Below are positions 19,001 to 26,245 of a DNA stretch of 64,000 bases, one piece after another. Position 1 is the first letter of the stretch; each line of letters opens with the position of its first letter. Both the position numbers and the translations under genes were made by a program. This DNA comes from Oscillospiraceae bacterium (lineage in GTDB: Bacteria > Bacillota > Clostridia > UBA1212). The notes under the pieces were generated by a model, which did not search any database, was not told the origin of the DNA, and saw only the letters and a list, made by a program, of their open reading frames with translations. The stretch spans positions 186,001-250,000 of the forward strand of contig SVJA01000002.1 of NCBI GenBank assembly GCA_015069195.1, written 5' to 3'.

Positions 19001-19394
19001 TTTGATAGCATTCGTATCTATTTCACTTGTCGTATCATCGATAATGATCGGTATCATCACATATATCTCAGTTCTTGAGAGAACAAAAGAAATCGGTATT
19101 CTCAGATCTGTCGGTGCTTCCAAAAAGGATGTTTCCAGAATATTTAATGCTGAGACTGTTATCGAGGGCTTTGTTTCCGGCGCTATGGGTATTTTGATAA
19201 CACTGTTGTTGTGCCTTATTGCTAACCCGATCATACAGGCAATTACAGATATTCCGGAACTTGAAGCCAAACTTCCTGTCGGTGCTGCGATAATACTTAT
19301 TGCCATAAGTGTTATTCTTTCTGTTGTTGCAGGCCTTTTCCCGTCAAGAGTTGCGGCAAAGAAAGATCCTGTCGAAGCGCTTCGTTCAGAATAA
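16086..19394 (+). CDS. ABC transporter, ATPase fused to FtsX-type permease
   Basis: A 1102-residue single polypeptide. Residues 1-235 are a LolD/MacB-like ATPase (Walker A GQSGCGKTT at 38-46, signature MSGGQMQR, Walker B LLADEPTGALD). A charged Lys/Glu linker follows. The rest is a permease with one helix near residue 290, a roughly 640-residue outer domain and three C-terminal helices. The end has the FtsX-family motif RTKEIGILRSVGAS. Such mechanotransmission-type transporters do not move substrate through a channel; they expel peptides or lipoproteins, or drive signalling. The exceptionally large outer domain is mostly helical and Met/Lys/Glu-rich. The ATG at 16086 follows a purine-rich site (GGGGAAAA). 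Monocistronic, with a strong terminator. Confidence 0.88.
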   Translation: MLQLKNIVKDYTAGDSVVHALKGVSIDFRKSEFVAILGQSGCGKTTLLNIIGGLDRYTSGDLIINSKSTTQFKDADWDTYRNHSVGFVFQSYNLIPHQSVLANVELALTLTGVSKAERRRRATEALEKVGLSDQIHKKPNQMSGGQMQRVAIARAIVNDPDILLADEPTGALDTATSVQIMDILKDISREKLIIMVTHNPELADEYASRIIKLSDGEVISDSQPYDATEDEAAIIAAHEASLAQLSEKEKKQAIKAEKKKNKKPSMSFFTALSLSLNNLMTKKTRTLLTSFAGSIGIIGIALILALSTGIQTYIDDVQEETLSSYPLAIKSQETDMAGLLSTLAGNSDKNKHEKDAVYSNTMMYQFLNAMNKETAKNNMKDFKEFLDKEMDKDTSETELYKYAKAIEYSYNVPINAYTKDGAGEYIKADIMELFKKMSVMMMQGADSEASANSASSMSSLMGNSESMGMQLWSEILPGPNGELVSPMIEDQYELVHGSWPKAKNEVVVIVSQNNEISDFALYALGLKDMNDMIDAMQKIHKGEQVDDTIESWSYEEICDIDFKLVTSADYYSYSDKTQLWQDMSSNKEYMNILLKDNSLALDIVGIIRPVEDANFAIMSGSLGYTSELTEYIIDRTNDSAVVKAQQEEKNKNVDIFNGKPFYIPENLTEAERIKMFKDYCESLSESGKHELYEEILSGNNDEIDKKVDEELKKYTTREARIDAIVNMSAQAAGVSPDVIKSMVKFDEYTDEKVEESLREVLKQDIGGASGKTQIETIIKTPTEAELDKMVADSIAKIKESMPMVQDDNQAKMAFVAMAYSKEIQMPQDMINGYLASLTEQEINDVMRNILKIQYVSEGTYEQYADMKVAAVFDSYIAGCDDKALLELFEEHIDKGKSESSYEQNLAVLGVADMADPFTINIYAATFEAKDKIAEIIADYNDGAKEEDIIKYTDYVAILMSSISTVINAISYVLIAFVSISLVVSSIMIGIITYISVLERTKEIGILRSVGASKKDVSRIFNAETVIEGFVSGAMGILITLLLCLIANPIIQAITDIPELEAKLPVGAAIILIAISVILSVVAGLFPSRVAAKKDPVEALRSE

Positions 19395-19434
19395 TGTTAT
19401 TGTATTAGATTAATTAAATTTTATCGGATTAAAT

Positions 19435-19480
19435 AAACACCGAGAGCGGTGCCGCAGGCACCGCTCTCGGTGTTTATTTT
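19435..19480. terminator. strong bidirectional terminator
   Basis: A 19-bp perfect stem (AAACACCGAGAGCGGTGCC and its inverse) with a 3-nt loop and TTTATTTT. It closes the transporter gene. Confidence 0.95.
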
Positions 19481-19517
19481 CCCTGTGTGCCGCATTTTCC
19501 TTTAATTAAAATTGAAA

Positions 19518-19546
19518 TCATATATCACGAAATTACCACATATACA
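19518..19546 (+). promoter_or_regulatory. candidate sigma-E-type promoter of spoIIID
   Basis: TCATATA and CATATACA are separated by 14 nt. This resembles the sigma-E pattern (KMATATT, 14 nt, CATACAMT). In Bacillus subtilis spoIIID is a sigma-E gene, so this is expected, but the match is imperfect. Confidence 0.4.
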
Positions 19547-19588
19547 TTTAAACGGAATGGCAACCTTTAAATGACAGGGGCTGAATAC

Positions 19589-19849
19589 GTGAAAGATTAC
19601 ATTGAAGACAGAGTTATTACGGTAGCACAATATATCGCCGAAAACAAATGTACGGTAAGAGCGGCGGCAAAAGAGTTTGCAACAAGTAAAAGTACAGTTC
19701 ATAAGGATATGATTGACAGACTTCCGTTGCTCAATAAAGCTTTGGCGATTGATGTCGGGAAAGTACTTGCCGAAAATAAAGCAGAAAGACACATCAGAGG
19801 AGGCCTCGCAACAAAAGCGAAATACGAATCGGAAAAAGACAAAATATAA
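19589..19849 (+). CDS. spoIIID: stage III sporulation protein D
   Basis: An 86-residue DNA-binding regulator of mother-cell gene expression. It modulates sigma-E and sigma-K genes during spore formation. The helix-turn-helix AAAKEFATSKSTVHKDM and the C-terminal RHIRGGLATKAKY match SpoIIID closely, and the length equals the usual 80-95 residues. The GTG at 19589 (reading VKDYIEDR) is chosen because AGGGG lies 8 nt before it and known SpoIIID proteins start at this point. An ATG 18 nt upstream lacks a good ribosome binding site. Upstream is a possible sigma-E promoter and downstream a terminator. Confidence 0.95.
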   Translation: MKDYIEDRVITVAQYIAENKCTVRAAAKEFATSKSTVHKDMIDRLPLLNKALAIDVGKVLAENKAERHIRGGLATKAKYESEKDKI

Positions 19850-19865
19850 ATATACTTTGGCAAAG

Positions 19866-19908
19866 AGACAGCGGTCTTCATTAAAAAGGTGGGACTGCTG
19901 TTTCTTTT
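19866..19908 (+). terminator. terminator of spoIIID
   Basis: AGACAGCGGTC pairs with GACTGCTGTTT (two G-U pairs) and is followed by CTTTT. Its 3' arm runs into the -10 region of the next gene (TATAAT at 19913-19918). Confidence 0.7.
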
Positions 19909-19949
19909 GTGGTATAATCTGTATGTATAAAAAAACGGAGCTAATTGAT

Positions 19950-20387
19950 ATGAAATTGATGCGAATTATTGTTTTAAGTATTGTATCTGTAATGTTGTTT
20001 ACTTCTTGCGGCTCAGATGCCGGTAAAGAGGATGGTGCGCCCCAAAATACGGCAGTGGGTACTACTGCAACACCGGCACTTACGGAGAAACCGGAACTGA
20101 AAACTGTTCCTTGGGGACAGGATTCATTTACTGTTCTGTTGCCGGAGTGCCCATTCGGTGCGGTTACTCAGATTACACCCGGCGATGATTTGTGCCTTGT
20201 TCTTGTGGAGCAGATTGAGGAAAGTGAAGCAGTTTTGTATATGGACAAGCTTGCGGAAAAAGGTTTCACCAGCAGCGGAGCAGATGCTGATTTACATACG
20301 GCAGGTTTGAATTATTCAAATGATTCAGGCGTTACGGTGAATGTTGTATATAGTTCCGGCATGATGACTTTGATGATTCAAAAATGA
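19950..20387 (+). CDS. small lipoprotein of unknown function
   Basis: A 145-residue predicted lipoprotein. The signal peptide MKLMRIIVLSIVSVMLFTSC ends in the lipobox LFTSC. A Thr/Ala/Pro-rich linker of about 30 residues follows. The rest is a small domain with a PWGQDSFTVLLPECPFG start and a central SEAVLYMDKLAEKGF helix. I do not recognise the family. The start at 19950 follows ACGGAG. A TATAAT box at 19913-19918 suggests its own promoter, overlapping the spoIIID terminator. The next gene begins 74 nt downstream and may be separately transcribed. Confidence 0.75.
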   Translation: MKLMRIIVLSIVSVMLFTSCGSDAGKEDGAPQNTAVGTTATPALTEKPELKTVPWGQDSFTVLLPECPFGAVTQITPGDDLCLVLVEQIEESEAVLYMDKLAEKGFTSSGADADLHTAGLNYSNDSGVTVNVVYSSGMMTLMIQK

Positions 20388-20461
20388 TAGCGCAGTCTTG
20401 ATGTTTGTGGTATTATGCATATGTGTAATTTTAATTGCAGCAATTATTCCCGGAGGAAATC

Positions 20462-21553
20462 ATGAAAGCGGTAATATTGATCCCGACATATAAGCCGGAT
20501 TTTCACTTTATTGATTTTGTAAAAGAGTTAAAAGAAAGAGATCTTCCCATGTTAGTTGTAAATGACGGCAGCGGAGATGAATTCGATCATTTTTTCACTG
20601 AGGCTGAGGAAATCGGTGCTAAAGTTGTTCATCACGATGTAAACAGAGGCAAGGGAAAGGCTCTTAGAACAGGTTTTGCGGCTATAAAGGAAATTTTCAC
20701 AGACGCAGAGGGCATAGTCACTGCAGACTGTGACGGCCAGCATACAACAAAAGATCTTTTGCGCGTGATAGATACGATGGAACAAAACCCGAAAGCGATC
20801 ATTATCGGCGGAAGGTTTTCCAAAAAAGACGATGATGTTCCGGTTCGTTCGCAGATAGGTAACACGATTACACGTTGGGTTTTCAGACTTGCCACCGGAC
20901 TTAAAATAAGAGATACACAGACAGGTCTTCGCGGCATCCCCGCTTATTTGTTTGACAAAATGGCAGAGCTTAAAGGTGACCGCTACGAGTATGAAATGAA
21001 TATGCTTTTGTACCTCAAAGAGTGGTCGATTCCGTATGTGGAGATTCCGATAGAGACGGTTTACTTTGATAACAACAAGCAGTCGCACTACAATACGCTC
21101 AAAGATTCATGGAGAATTTTCAAGCAAATATTTAAGTACTGCATATCATCGATTTCATCATTGCTTGTCGACTATATAGCATTTATTTTGCTGAACACTT
21201 TTGTATTCAACGGAGGATTTGACCTTGCGGCTGTGCTTACGGAAGCACTTCCGGAGAGCTTGACTTTTCTCGTGAAAAATATGAGTCTTGCATATCTCGT
21301 TGCGCGTGCGATAAGTTCTGTATTCAATTACATCCTTAACAGTAAGGTTGTTTTCCACGCATCAAGCAAAGGTATGGTAGTCAAGTATTTTACATTGGTC
21401 ATCGTGGTGGCAATAGTCGGTTCTTTCTTTACCGAGCTTCTGATAGGTCTCGGTTTGCCGTCATTACTTTGTAAGATAATCGTTGATGTACCGTTGTTCT
21501 TCTCGAATTATTTTATTCAAAGAGAGTTTGTGTTCAAAAAGAAAATAAAGTGA
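20462..21553 (+). CDS. GT2 glycosyltransferase fused to a GtrA-like membrane domain
   Basis: A 363-residue bifunctional protein. Residues 1-220 are a GT-A glycosyltransferase of the dolichol-phosphate-mannose-synthase type (ILIPTYKP start, VVNDGSGDEFD, acceptor-metal motif ADCDGQH, then IIGGRFSKKD and DTQTGLRG). Residues 230-360 hold four helices of the GtrA family, including FNYILNSKVVF and FFSNYFIQREFVFKKK. Such fusions are thought to make and move undecaprenyl-phosphate sugars for surface glycan decoration. The ATG at 20462 follows CGGAGGAAAT. Monocistronic, with a strong terminator behind. Confidence 0.88.
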   Translation: MKAVILIPTYKPDFHFIDFVKELKERDLPMLVVNDGSGDEFDHFFTEAEEIGAKVVHHDVNRGKGKALRTGFAAIKEIFTDAEGIVTADCDGQHTTKDLLRVIDTMEQNPKAIIIGGRFSKKDDDVPVRSQIGNTITRWVFRLATGLKIRDTQTGLRGIPAYLFDKMAELKGDRYEYEMNMLLYLKEWSIPYVEIPIETVYFDNNKQSHYNTLKDSWRIFKQIFKYCISSISSLLVDYIAFILLNTFVFNGGFDLAAVLTEALPESLTFLVKNMSLAYLVARAISSVFNYILNSKVVFHASSKGMVVKYFTLVIVVAIVGSFFTELLIGLGLPSLLCKIIVDVPLFFSNYFIQREFVFKKKIK

Positions 21554-21555
21554 TA

Positions 21556-21598
21556 AAAAGAAGCGGCGAGGAGCTTTCTCCTCGCCGTAATTATTTTT
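21556..21598. terminator. bidirectional terminator between convergent genes
   Basis: CGGCGAGGAG pairs with CTCCTCGCCG across a 4-nt loop, with T-rich sequence on both strands. It separates the GT2-GtrA gene from the convergent P-loop gene. Confidence 0.9.
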
Positions 21599-21607
21599 CG
21601 ATCACAA

Positions 21608-22312
21608 TCAATGATTCTCTCTTCTGTCCCAAAGCAGTTTTACATATTCGTCAAGCGGCAAAAGTTCATCCTCGGGGATGGACTTGTTCAGTTCGTCGCA
21701 CAGGTGTCTTCCTGCGGCAGAGAACATAACCGGGATACCTTTTGCCTCGGAGATTTCATTTATAAGCGGAAGTCCGGCGAGAACCGTTTCGGCGTCTGTC
21801 ATTTCTAGAACATTTGTGTTGTTTATGATTCCGTTGATTTTGAGGCGTGTTGCAGACTCGACTTCATCGAAAATTTTGAGGGCAGACTCTTTGTCTTTTG
21901 TGAACGGTCTGTTTTTGTTTACCACAAAGAAAATTATATGGTCTCGGCGTGCAATTCTGTCGCAGTAATATCCCACGGCTCTTGCACCGAGGTCGTCACC
22001 TCCGACGTCGAGAATAACATCGTATTCTGTATCGTCAATCAATGCTCCCATCTTTCCTGTGAGGGCAATGCCTTCGACATTTGAATTTGCGCAAGTCGGT
22101 ATTTCGACCAAGATGCCTTCCTTTTCGAGTGCAGCCTGTGCATCGGCGCTTCTGAAGAACGGATTGATTATGTCGAGGTCAATCATTGCAACTTTTCTTT
22201 CAGGGTGAGTTCTTTTTAAGTTCATCGCAAAATTTATCGCAACTTCTGACTTGCCGCTGCCGAAATGGCCGGTGAATATATATACGCAAGGTTTACCTTT
22301 AAAAACTTTCAT
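21608..22312 (-). CDS. P-loop ATP-binding protein (MinD/ParA-like fold)
   Basis: A 234-residue cytoplasmic P-loop protein. The Walker A motif GHFGSGKSEVA is near residue 15. A conserved MIDLDIINPFFRS motif follows, then VILDVGGDDLGARAVG as Walker B-like region, and FVVNKNRPFT. This is the pattern of the CobQ/CobB/MinD/ParA superfamily rather than a true MinD. Proteins of this type occur in Clostridia beside oxidoreductase genes and may act in cluster or cofactor handling, but the exact role is unknown. The gene is convergent with the GT2-GtrA gene and divergent from the SDR gene. Confidence 0.75.
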   Translation of the reverse strand: MKVFKGKPCVYIFTGHFGSGKSEVAINFAMNLKRTHPERKVAMIDLDIINPFFRSADAQAALEKEGILVEIPTCANSNVEGIALTGKMGALIDDTEYDVILDVGGDDLGARAVGYYCDRIARRDHIIFFVVNKNRPFTKDKESALKIFDEVESATRLKINGIINNTNVLEMTDAETVLAGLPLINEISEAKGIPVMFSAAGRHLCDELNKSIPEDELLPLDEYVKLLWDRRENH

Positions 22313-22429
22313 AATTAACGCTCCTTTTTAGGTTTGTTTTGCACTTACGATAATAATTATTTTTTCACGATAATGCAAGAATATGTTTTGTTTGATATAA
22401 TCAATAAAAAACTTTTTGAGGGTGCAAAT

Positions 22430-23185
22430 ATGAATGTTGCGATTATTACGGGCGCTTCCTCCGGTATGGGAAGGGATTTTGCAAAACATATAGCTGAGTT
22501 GAACGGCGTCGATGAAGTGTGGCTTCTGGCACGGCGTGAGGATCTTTTGAAAGAGATTGCCTCGGAGATTAAAAAGCCTTGCCGCATTATAGGGGTTGAC
22601 TTGTCTGAAAGATTGTCATTTGCAAAAATTGCTGAAATTCTTTCGGTTGAAAAGCCTCAGATTGCGTGGCTTGTAAATTCTGCCGGCTACGGACTTATCG
22701 GAAGATTTGACATTCTTAGCGGAAAGAATCAAAGCGGAGTGGTTGATGTAAATTGTACTGCTCTTACTGAAATGATTGAAATTTGTCTGCCGTATATGCG
22801 CAAAGGTTCTCAGATAATAAATATGTCGTCGGCGTCTGCTTTTTTGCCGCAACCTGAATTCTCCGTGTATGCTGCGTCCAAATCATATGTATTGAGCCTT
22901 TCGCGTGCGCTCAGAAGCGAACTTCGCAAACAGGGCATAAATGTCCTTGCGGTCTGTCCGGGGCCTGTCGATACTGAGTTTTTCAAAACTGCCGAAGCAG
23001 GAGACACTAAAATGAAGTCGTACAAAAAATTATTTATGATAAAGAGCCAGAAAGTCGTCACAGGGTCGCTTCGTGCCGCTGCAAAAAATAAAGCAGTATA
23101 TGTGCCGTCATTTAAAATCAAACTTCTGCGCTTCGGAACAAAGATTTTGCCGCACGGATTGCTTATAAAAATTATGTATGGCTGA
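22430..23185 (+). CDS. short-chain dehydrogenase/reductase
   Basis: A 251-residue Rossmann-fold oxidoreductase. The cofactor motif TGASSGMG is at residues 8-15. NSAGYG follows the fourth strand, the catalytic Ser is in NMSSASAF, and the YAASK motif holds the catalytic Tyr and Lys. CPGPVDTEF follows. The length is typical of classical SDRs. The substrate is unknown. The start at 22430 follows GAGGGTG. A TATAAT box at 22396-22401 is a probable -10 element, with no strong -35. Confidence 0.9.
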   Translation: MNVAIITGASSGMGRDFAKHIAELNGVDEVWLLARREDLLKEIASEIKKPCRIIGVDLSERLSFAKIAEILSVEKPQIAWLVNSAGYGLIGRFDILSGKNQSGVVDVNCTALTEMIEICLPYMRKGSQIINMSSASAFLPQPEFSVYAASKSYVLSLSRALRSELRKQGINVLAVCPGPVDTEFFKTAEAGDTKMKSYKKLFMIKSQKVVTGSLRAAAKNKAVYVPSFKIKLLRFGTKILPHGLLIKIMYG

Positions 23186-23214
23186 ATGTTAAAATTTTGC
23201 AAAAAATATGTGAA

Positions 23215-23243
23215 TTGACATTGAAATTGCATAGTGATAGAAT
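23215..23243 (+). promoter_or_regulatory. promoter of the cation/proton antiporter gene
   Basis: TTGACA and TAGAAT are separated by 17 nt, about 45 nt before the ATG. Confidence 0.7.
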
Positions 23244-23289
23244 TGCGACGTTTAATATAATATTATAGAAAAACCATTGAGGAAATATT

Positions 23290-24621
23290 ATGGAAATTTT
23301 GCTTTCAGTATCTTTGGCTCTCATAGCGGGCCTCTTAATGACAAGAATATTTAAACCGCTCAAGTTACCGGCGGTTACTGCATACCTTATTGCGGGTGTC
23401 CTTATAGGACCGTACTGTCTGGGTGCATTGCATGTAGACGGTCTTGGTTTTACATCTTTTCATGCGGTGGAGAGTCTCGGATTGATTTCAGAGGTTGCAC
23501 TCGGATTCATTGCGTTCTCTATCGGTAATGAGTTCAGACTTGCAGAACTCAAAAAAACAGGTCATCAGGCTCTTATCATAGGAATATTGCAGGCAATTGT
23601 TGCAACGCTTTTTGTCGATGTTGCGCTGTACGTTTTCCACGTAATCAGACCTGACATACTTTCTTTGCCTCAGGTACTTACACTTGGTGCAATCGCAACT
23701 GCTACCGCACCTGCTGCCACTTTAATGGTTGTAAGACAGTACAAGGCAAACGGACCTTTGACAAAGTTATTGCTCCCTATCGTTGCTCTTGACGATGCGG
23801 TAGGACTTGTTGTGTTTGCAGTATCTTTCGGTATCGCAAAAACTATGGTCAGCGGTGAAATGGATCTTGTTTCAATAATAGTAAATCCTATTGTTGAAAT
23901 CGTCTGCTCACTCTTGCTCGGTGCAATAATGGGTGTGGTTCTTACATATCTTGAAAAATTCTTTAATTCAAATACAAATCGTCTCAATTTGACGATTGGT
24001 GTCGTATTCCTGACGGCATCACTTTCAATGCTCGATTTTACGGTCGGAGGCGTACATATACATTTTTCATCGCTTCTTACATGTATGATGCTCGGCACGG
24101 TATTCTGCAACATCTGTCCGTTGTCGCACGATTTGATGGCAGCATCAGACAAATGGACCTCTCCGCTTTTTGCGCTTTTCTTCGTAATAAGCGGTGCGGA
24201 ACTGCAGCTTGGCGTATTCACAAATGTATCAATCGTTCTCATCGGTGTAATCTACATCGTGTTCCGTTCACTCGGTAAATATTTCGGAGCTTTCGGCAGT
24301 GCAAAACTTTCAAAATGTTCGCCTGAAATCTGTAAATATCTCGGAATAACATTGCTCCCGCAGGCCGGTGTCGCTCTGGGCATGTGCACAACCGCAATGC
24401 AACTCGGCGAGCAAGGAAACCTCATCCGAAACATCACGCTTTTCGCAGTATTGATTTACGAACTTGCAGGTCCGCTCTTCACCCGAATGGCGCTCACAGC
24501 CGCAGGCGAAATCACGCCGATGTCCGATGAAGTAAAACACAGAAGAAAGCATAAATTGTTGGAAGTACATCTTAAGAAAGAACACCATAAAAAAGAACAT
24601 CACAAAAAAGATCATCAATAA
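23290..24621 (+). CDS. monovalent cation:proton antiporter (CPA2 family)
   Basis: A 443-residue membrane protein with about twelve helices. It shows the CPA2/Kef-NapA layout: LKLPAVTAYLIAGVLIGPY at the first unwound helix pair, and ATAPAATLMVVRQY then LPIVALDDAVGLVVF, where the paired acidic residues lie on the ion-binding helix. It probably exchanges sodium or potassium for protons for pH or ion homeostasis. There is no TrkA/RCK domain. The last 25 residues form a His/Lys-rich cytoplasmic tail with repeated HHKKE/HHKKD units. This tail may bind metal or sense pH, which is an inference. It has its own promoter and a terminator. Confidence 0.9.
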   Translation: MEILLSVSLALIAGLLMTRIFKPLKLPAVTAYLIAGVLIGPYCLGALHVDGLGFTSFHAVESLGLISEVALGFIAFSIGNEFRLAELKKTGHQALIIGILQAIVATLFVDVALYVFHVIRPDILSLPQVLTLGAIATATAPAATLMVVRQYKANGPLTKLLLPIVALDDAVGLVVFAVSFGIAKTMVSGEMDLVSIIVNPIVEIVCSLLLGAIMGVVLTYLEKFFNSNTNRLNLTIGVVFLTASLSMLDFTVGGVHIHFSSLLTCMMLGTVFCNICPLSHDLMAASDKWTSPLFALFFVISGAELQLGVFTNVSIVLIGVIYIVFRSLGKYFGAFGSAKLSKCSPEICKYLGITLLPQAGVALGMCTTAMQLGEQGNLIRNITLFAVLIYELAGPLFTRMALTAAGEITPMSDEVKHRRKHKLLEVHLKKEHHKKEHHKKDHQ

Positions 24622-24629
24622 AAAGCAAA

Positions 24630-24675
24630 GCACTCGCCGTTCCGCGTAAGCGGGACGGCGAGTGCGTATTTTATA
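24630..24675 (+). terminator. terminator of the antiporter gene
   Basis: A 15-bp stem (CACTCGCCGT... / ...ACGGCGAGTG, one G-U) with loop GTAA and a T-rich tail. Confidence 0.9.
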
Positions 24676-24701
24676 AAATATCAATGTTGCCAACTGTATT
24701 G

Positions 24702-25177
24702 TTATTTAGAATCCGGATACTCAGCTGTCAAGTTGCAGTCCACTTCTTTATACAACTTATGCGTTTTGACAAAAAATGTAATCATCACAACAAGTAAGAA
24801 AATCATTACTGCGAGACAGAAAGTCAAGCCTAAAATTCCCAAAGTACCGAGTGTCCGGAAACTCTGTATGACGCATACTGTTATCAAAACAATAATCGCC
24901 GCGACAAACGCAAAAATAACAAAATATCAGGCTTTGAGTATGATTTTTTATGCTTTATGTATTTTGCCGGGACAAATTCAATTGAAATCGGCGAGGTGCT
25001 TCCGATTGCATTTATTTTAAAAGTCTTTTTCACTAAAAACGGATTTTCCTCTTTAAAGAAATTGTATAATTTGATTCCGAAATAATTCGTTGCGAAGAAA
25101 TTAAACAGTGATATCAGCAAAAGTAGCGGCGACAGTAAGATCAATATGAGAACTTTCCAAAATGTTATTTTTTTCAT
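24702..25177 (-). pseudogene. frameshifted membrane-protein gene
   Basis: Two overlapping frames together encode one membrane protein of about 158 residues. The first frame runs from MKKITFWKVLILILLSPLLL to KKSYSKPD. The second continues YFVIFAFVAAIIVLITVCVI and ends in EYPDSK. The switch lies near 24927-24932, where one base appears to be missing. Joined, it has an N-terminal helix, a soluble domain with ENPFLVKKTFKINAIGSTS, and two C-terminal helices. There is no good ribosome binding site. Family unknown. A sequencing or assembly error is the alternative to decay. Confidence 0.65.
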
Positions 25178-25348
25178 TACTTTGGCTACTGTTATAAATA
25201 AAATTGACACAAACTACTGTCTGTGTATCATCTGCTATATCAAACGATACTTCTGCACATTCTTTGCTTAGTTTTTTCGTCTCGTTGCCGATTAAAACGG
25301 AAAGCTCGTCTTCAAGTTTTCTGTTTTTAGGTTAAGTGTCAGTGTCAT
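25101..25348 (-). pseudogene. frameshifted small gene of unknown function
   Basis: The ATG at 25348 follows AAAGAGG and reads MTLTLNL before entering a short dead end. Adding one A in the run at about 25324-25328 opens the frame to KNRKLEDELSVLIGNETKK and on to about 82 codons, ending TVAATFADITV. The length (248 nt) is one base short of a multiple of three. It overlaps the start of the next downstream pseudogene in a different frame. No family is recognised. Confidence 0.5.
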
Positions 25349-25362
25349 AGGATACCTCTTTC

Positions 25363-26244
25363 TTAAGTTTCATCATAAGTTGTGAATCCAAACGCTTCTA
25401 TTTGTTTTTGCAATTCGTGAAAACGTTGCATAGTATTTTTCTTCGCAAAAAACTCCTTTAATTTCCCTTTCGACAAAAAGAATATATGCGTGGTTTTCGG
25501 TGCCGTATAGAACGCAAATGACGGATTGGTTCCTGTCGCATCACGTGTTGCTATACATTTACCATTGCCGCTGTGTATTTTCTCAAAGTTGTAGGCACAT
25601 TCTCGGAAATTGATAAGTTTCATATTTTTCAAGGATATGCCGTTTGGAGAAATTCCTACAATATCGTTTTCAGAGTAGGACTCGTAATCATCAAATGTAA
25701 TTTCTTGGTCTGCTGTAATAATTTCCGGCAAACCCATTGCCTTATTCATAAGATCATACCACTCATTACAAAATGCAGAAAAACCATCACGGTCAAAATC
25801 ATTCTCGAATTGTCTGGGAGGGTTTTGATGATAAAAATCTTCTATTTGTTTCGCGTATGACAGAACGGCAGTCTTGTACTCTTCAAACGGGACTGTATAT
25901 GCGTGAGTGTCTTGTGTACGAATAGTAACGTTTTCTTTTTCGCAAATGACATCAAAGTCTATTCCGTTTGGACAACTCCCTATCGTAACTTTTGTTTTAT
26001 CTTCTGACGGAAGTAAAAAATGTCCGCAACAAGGGATTAACTGTTCATCTGTACCAAGGAAATGATTCTCAAATAATGAATGTAAAAAGCGATATGCGGA
26101 CGCACTGACACACCAGTCCGACTCTCCGTCGGAAAGCGAAATGTCTCCGATTTTCATTACAACTTTTCCGTGAACGCAACAATCATAATTTTGTTCTTTA
26201 GGTGAGTTGCTTATAAAATGTAAATCTTTTGCGTATAGTTTCAT
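25363..26244 (-). CDS. hypothetical protein
   Basis: A 293-residue soluble protein with no signal peptide or membrane helix. The start at 26244 (MKLYAKDLHFIS) follows AAAGGAAA; longer readings run into the rlmD gene. Notable parts are a Cys/His-containing middle (DEQLIPCCGHFLLPSEDK) and the segment FENDFDRDGFSAFCNEWYDLM, a pattern I have seen in uncharacterised Firmicutes proteins. The C-terminal half ends in an amphipathic helix, FHELQKQIEAFGF. It starts 2 nt after rlmD and is probably co-transcribed with it; the two frameshifted genes follow. Function unknown. Confidence 0.6.
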   Translation of the reverse strand: MKLYAKDLHFISNSPKEQNYDCCVHGKVVMKIGDISLSDGESDWCVSASAYRFLHSLFENHFLGTDEQLIPCCGHFLLPSEDKTKVTIGSCPNGIDFDVICEKENVTIRTQDTHAYTVPFEEYKTAVLSYAKQIEDFYHQNPPRQFENDFDRDGFSAFCNEWYDLMNKAMGLPEIITADQEITFDDYESYSENDIVGISPNGISLKNMKLINFRECAYNFEKIHSGNGKCIATRDATGTNPSFAFYTAPKTTHIFFLSKGKLKEFFAKKNTMQRFHELQKQIEAFGFTTYDET

Positions 26245-26245
26245 T

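Noticed and set aside
23670-24242. 190-codon open frame opposite the antiporter gene
   Set aside because: Antisense shadow of a strongly hydrophobic gene; no start signal.
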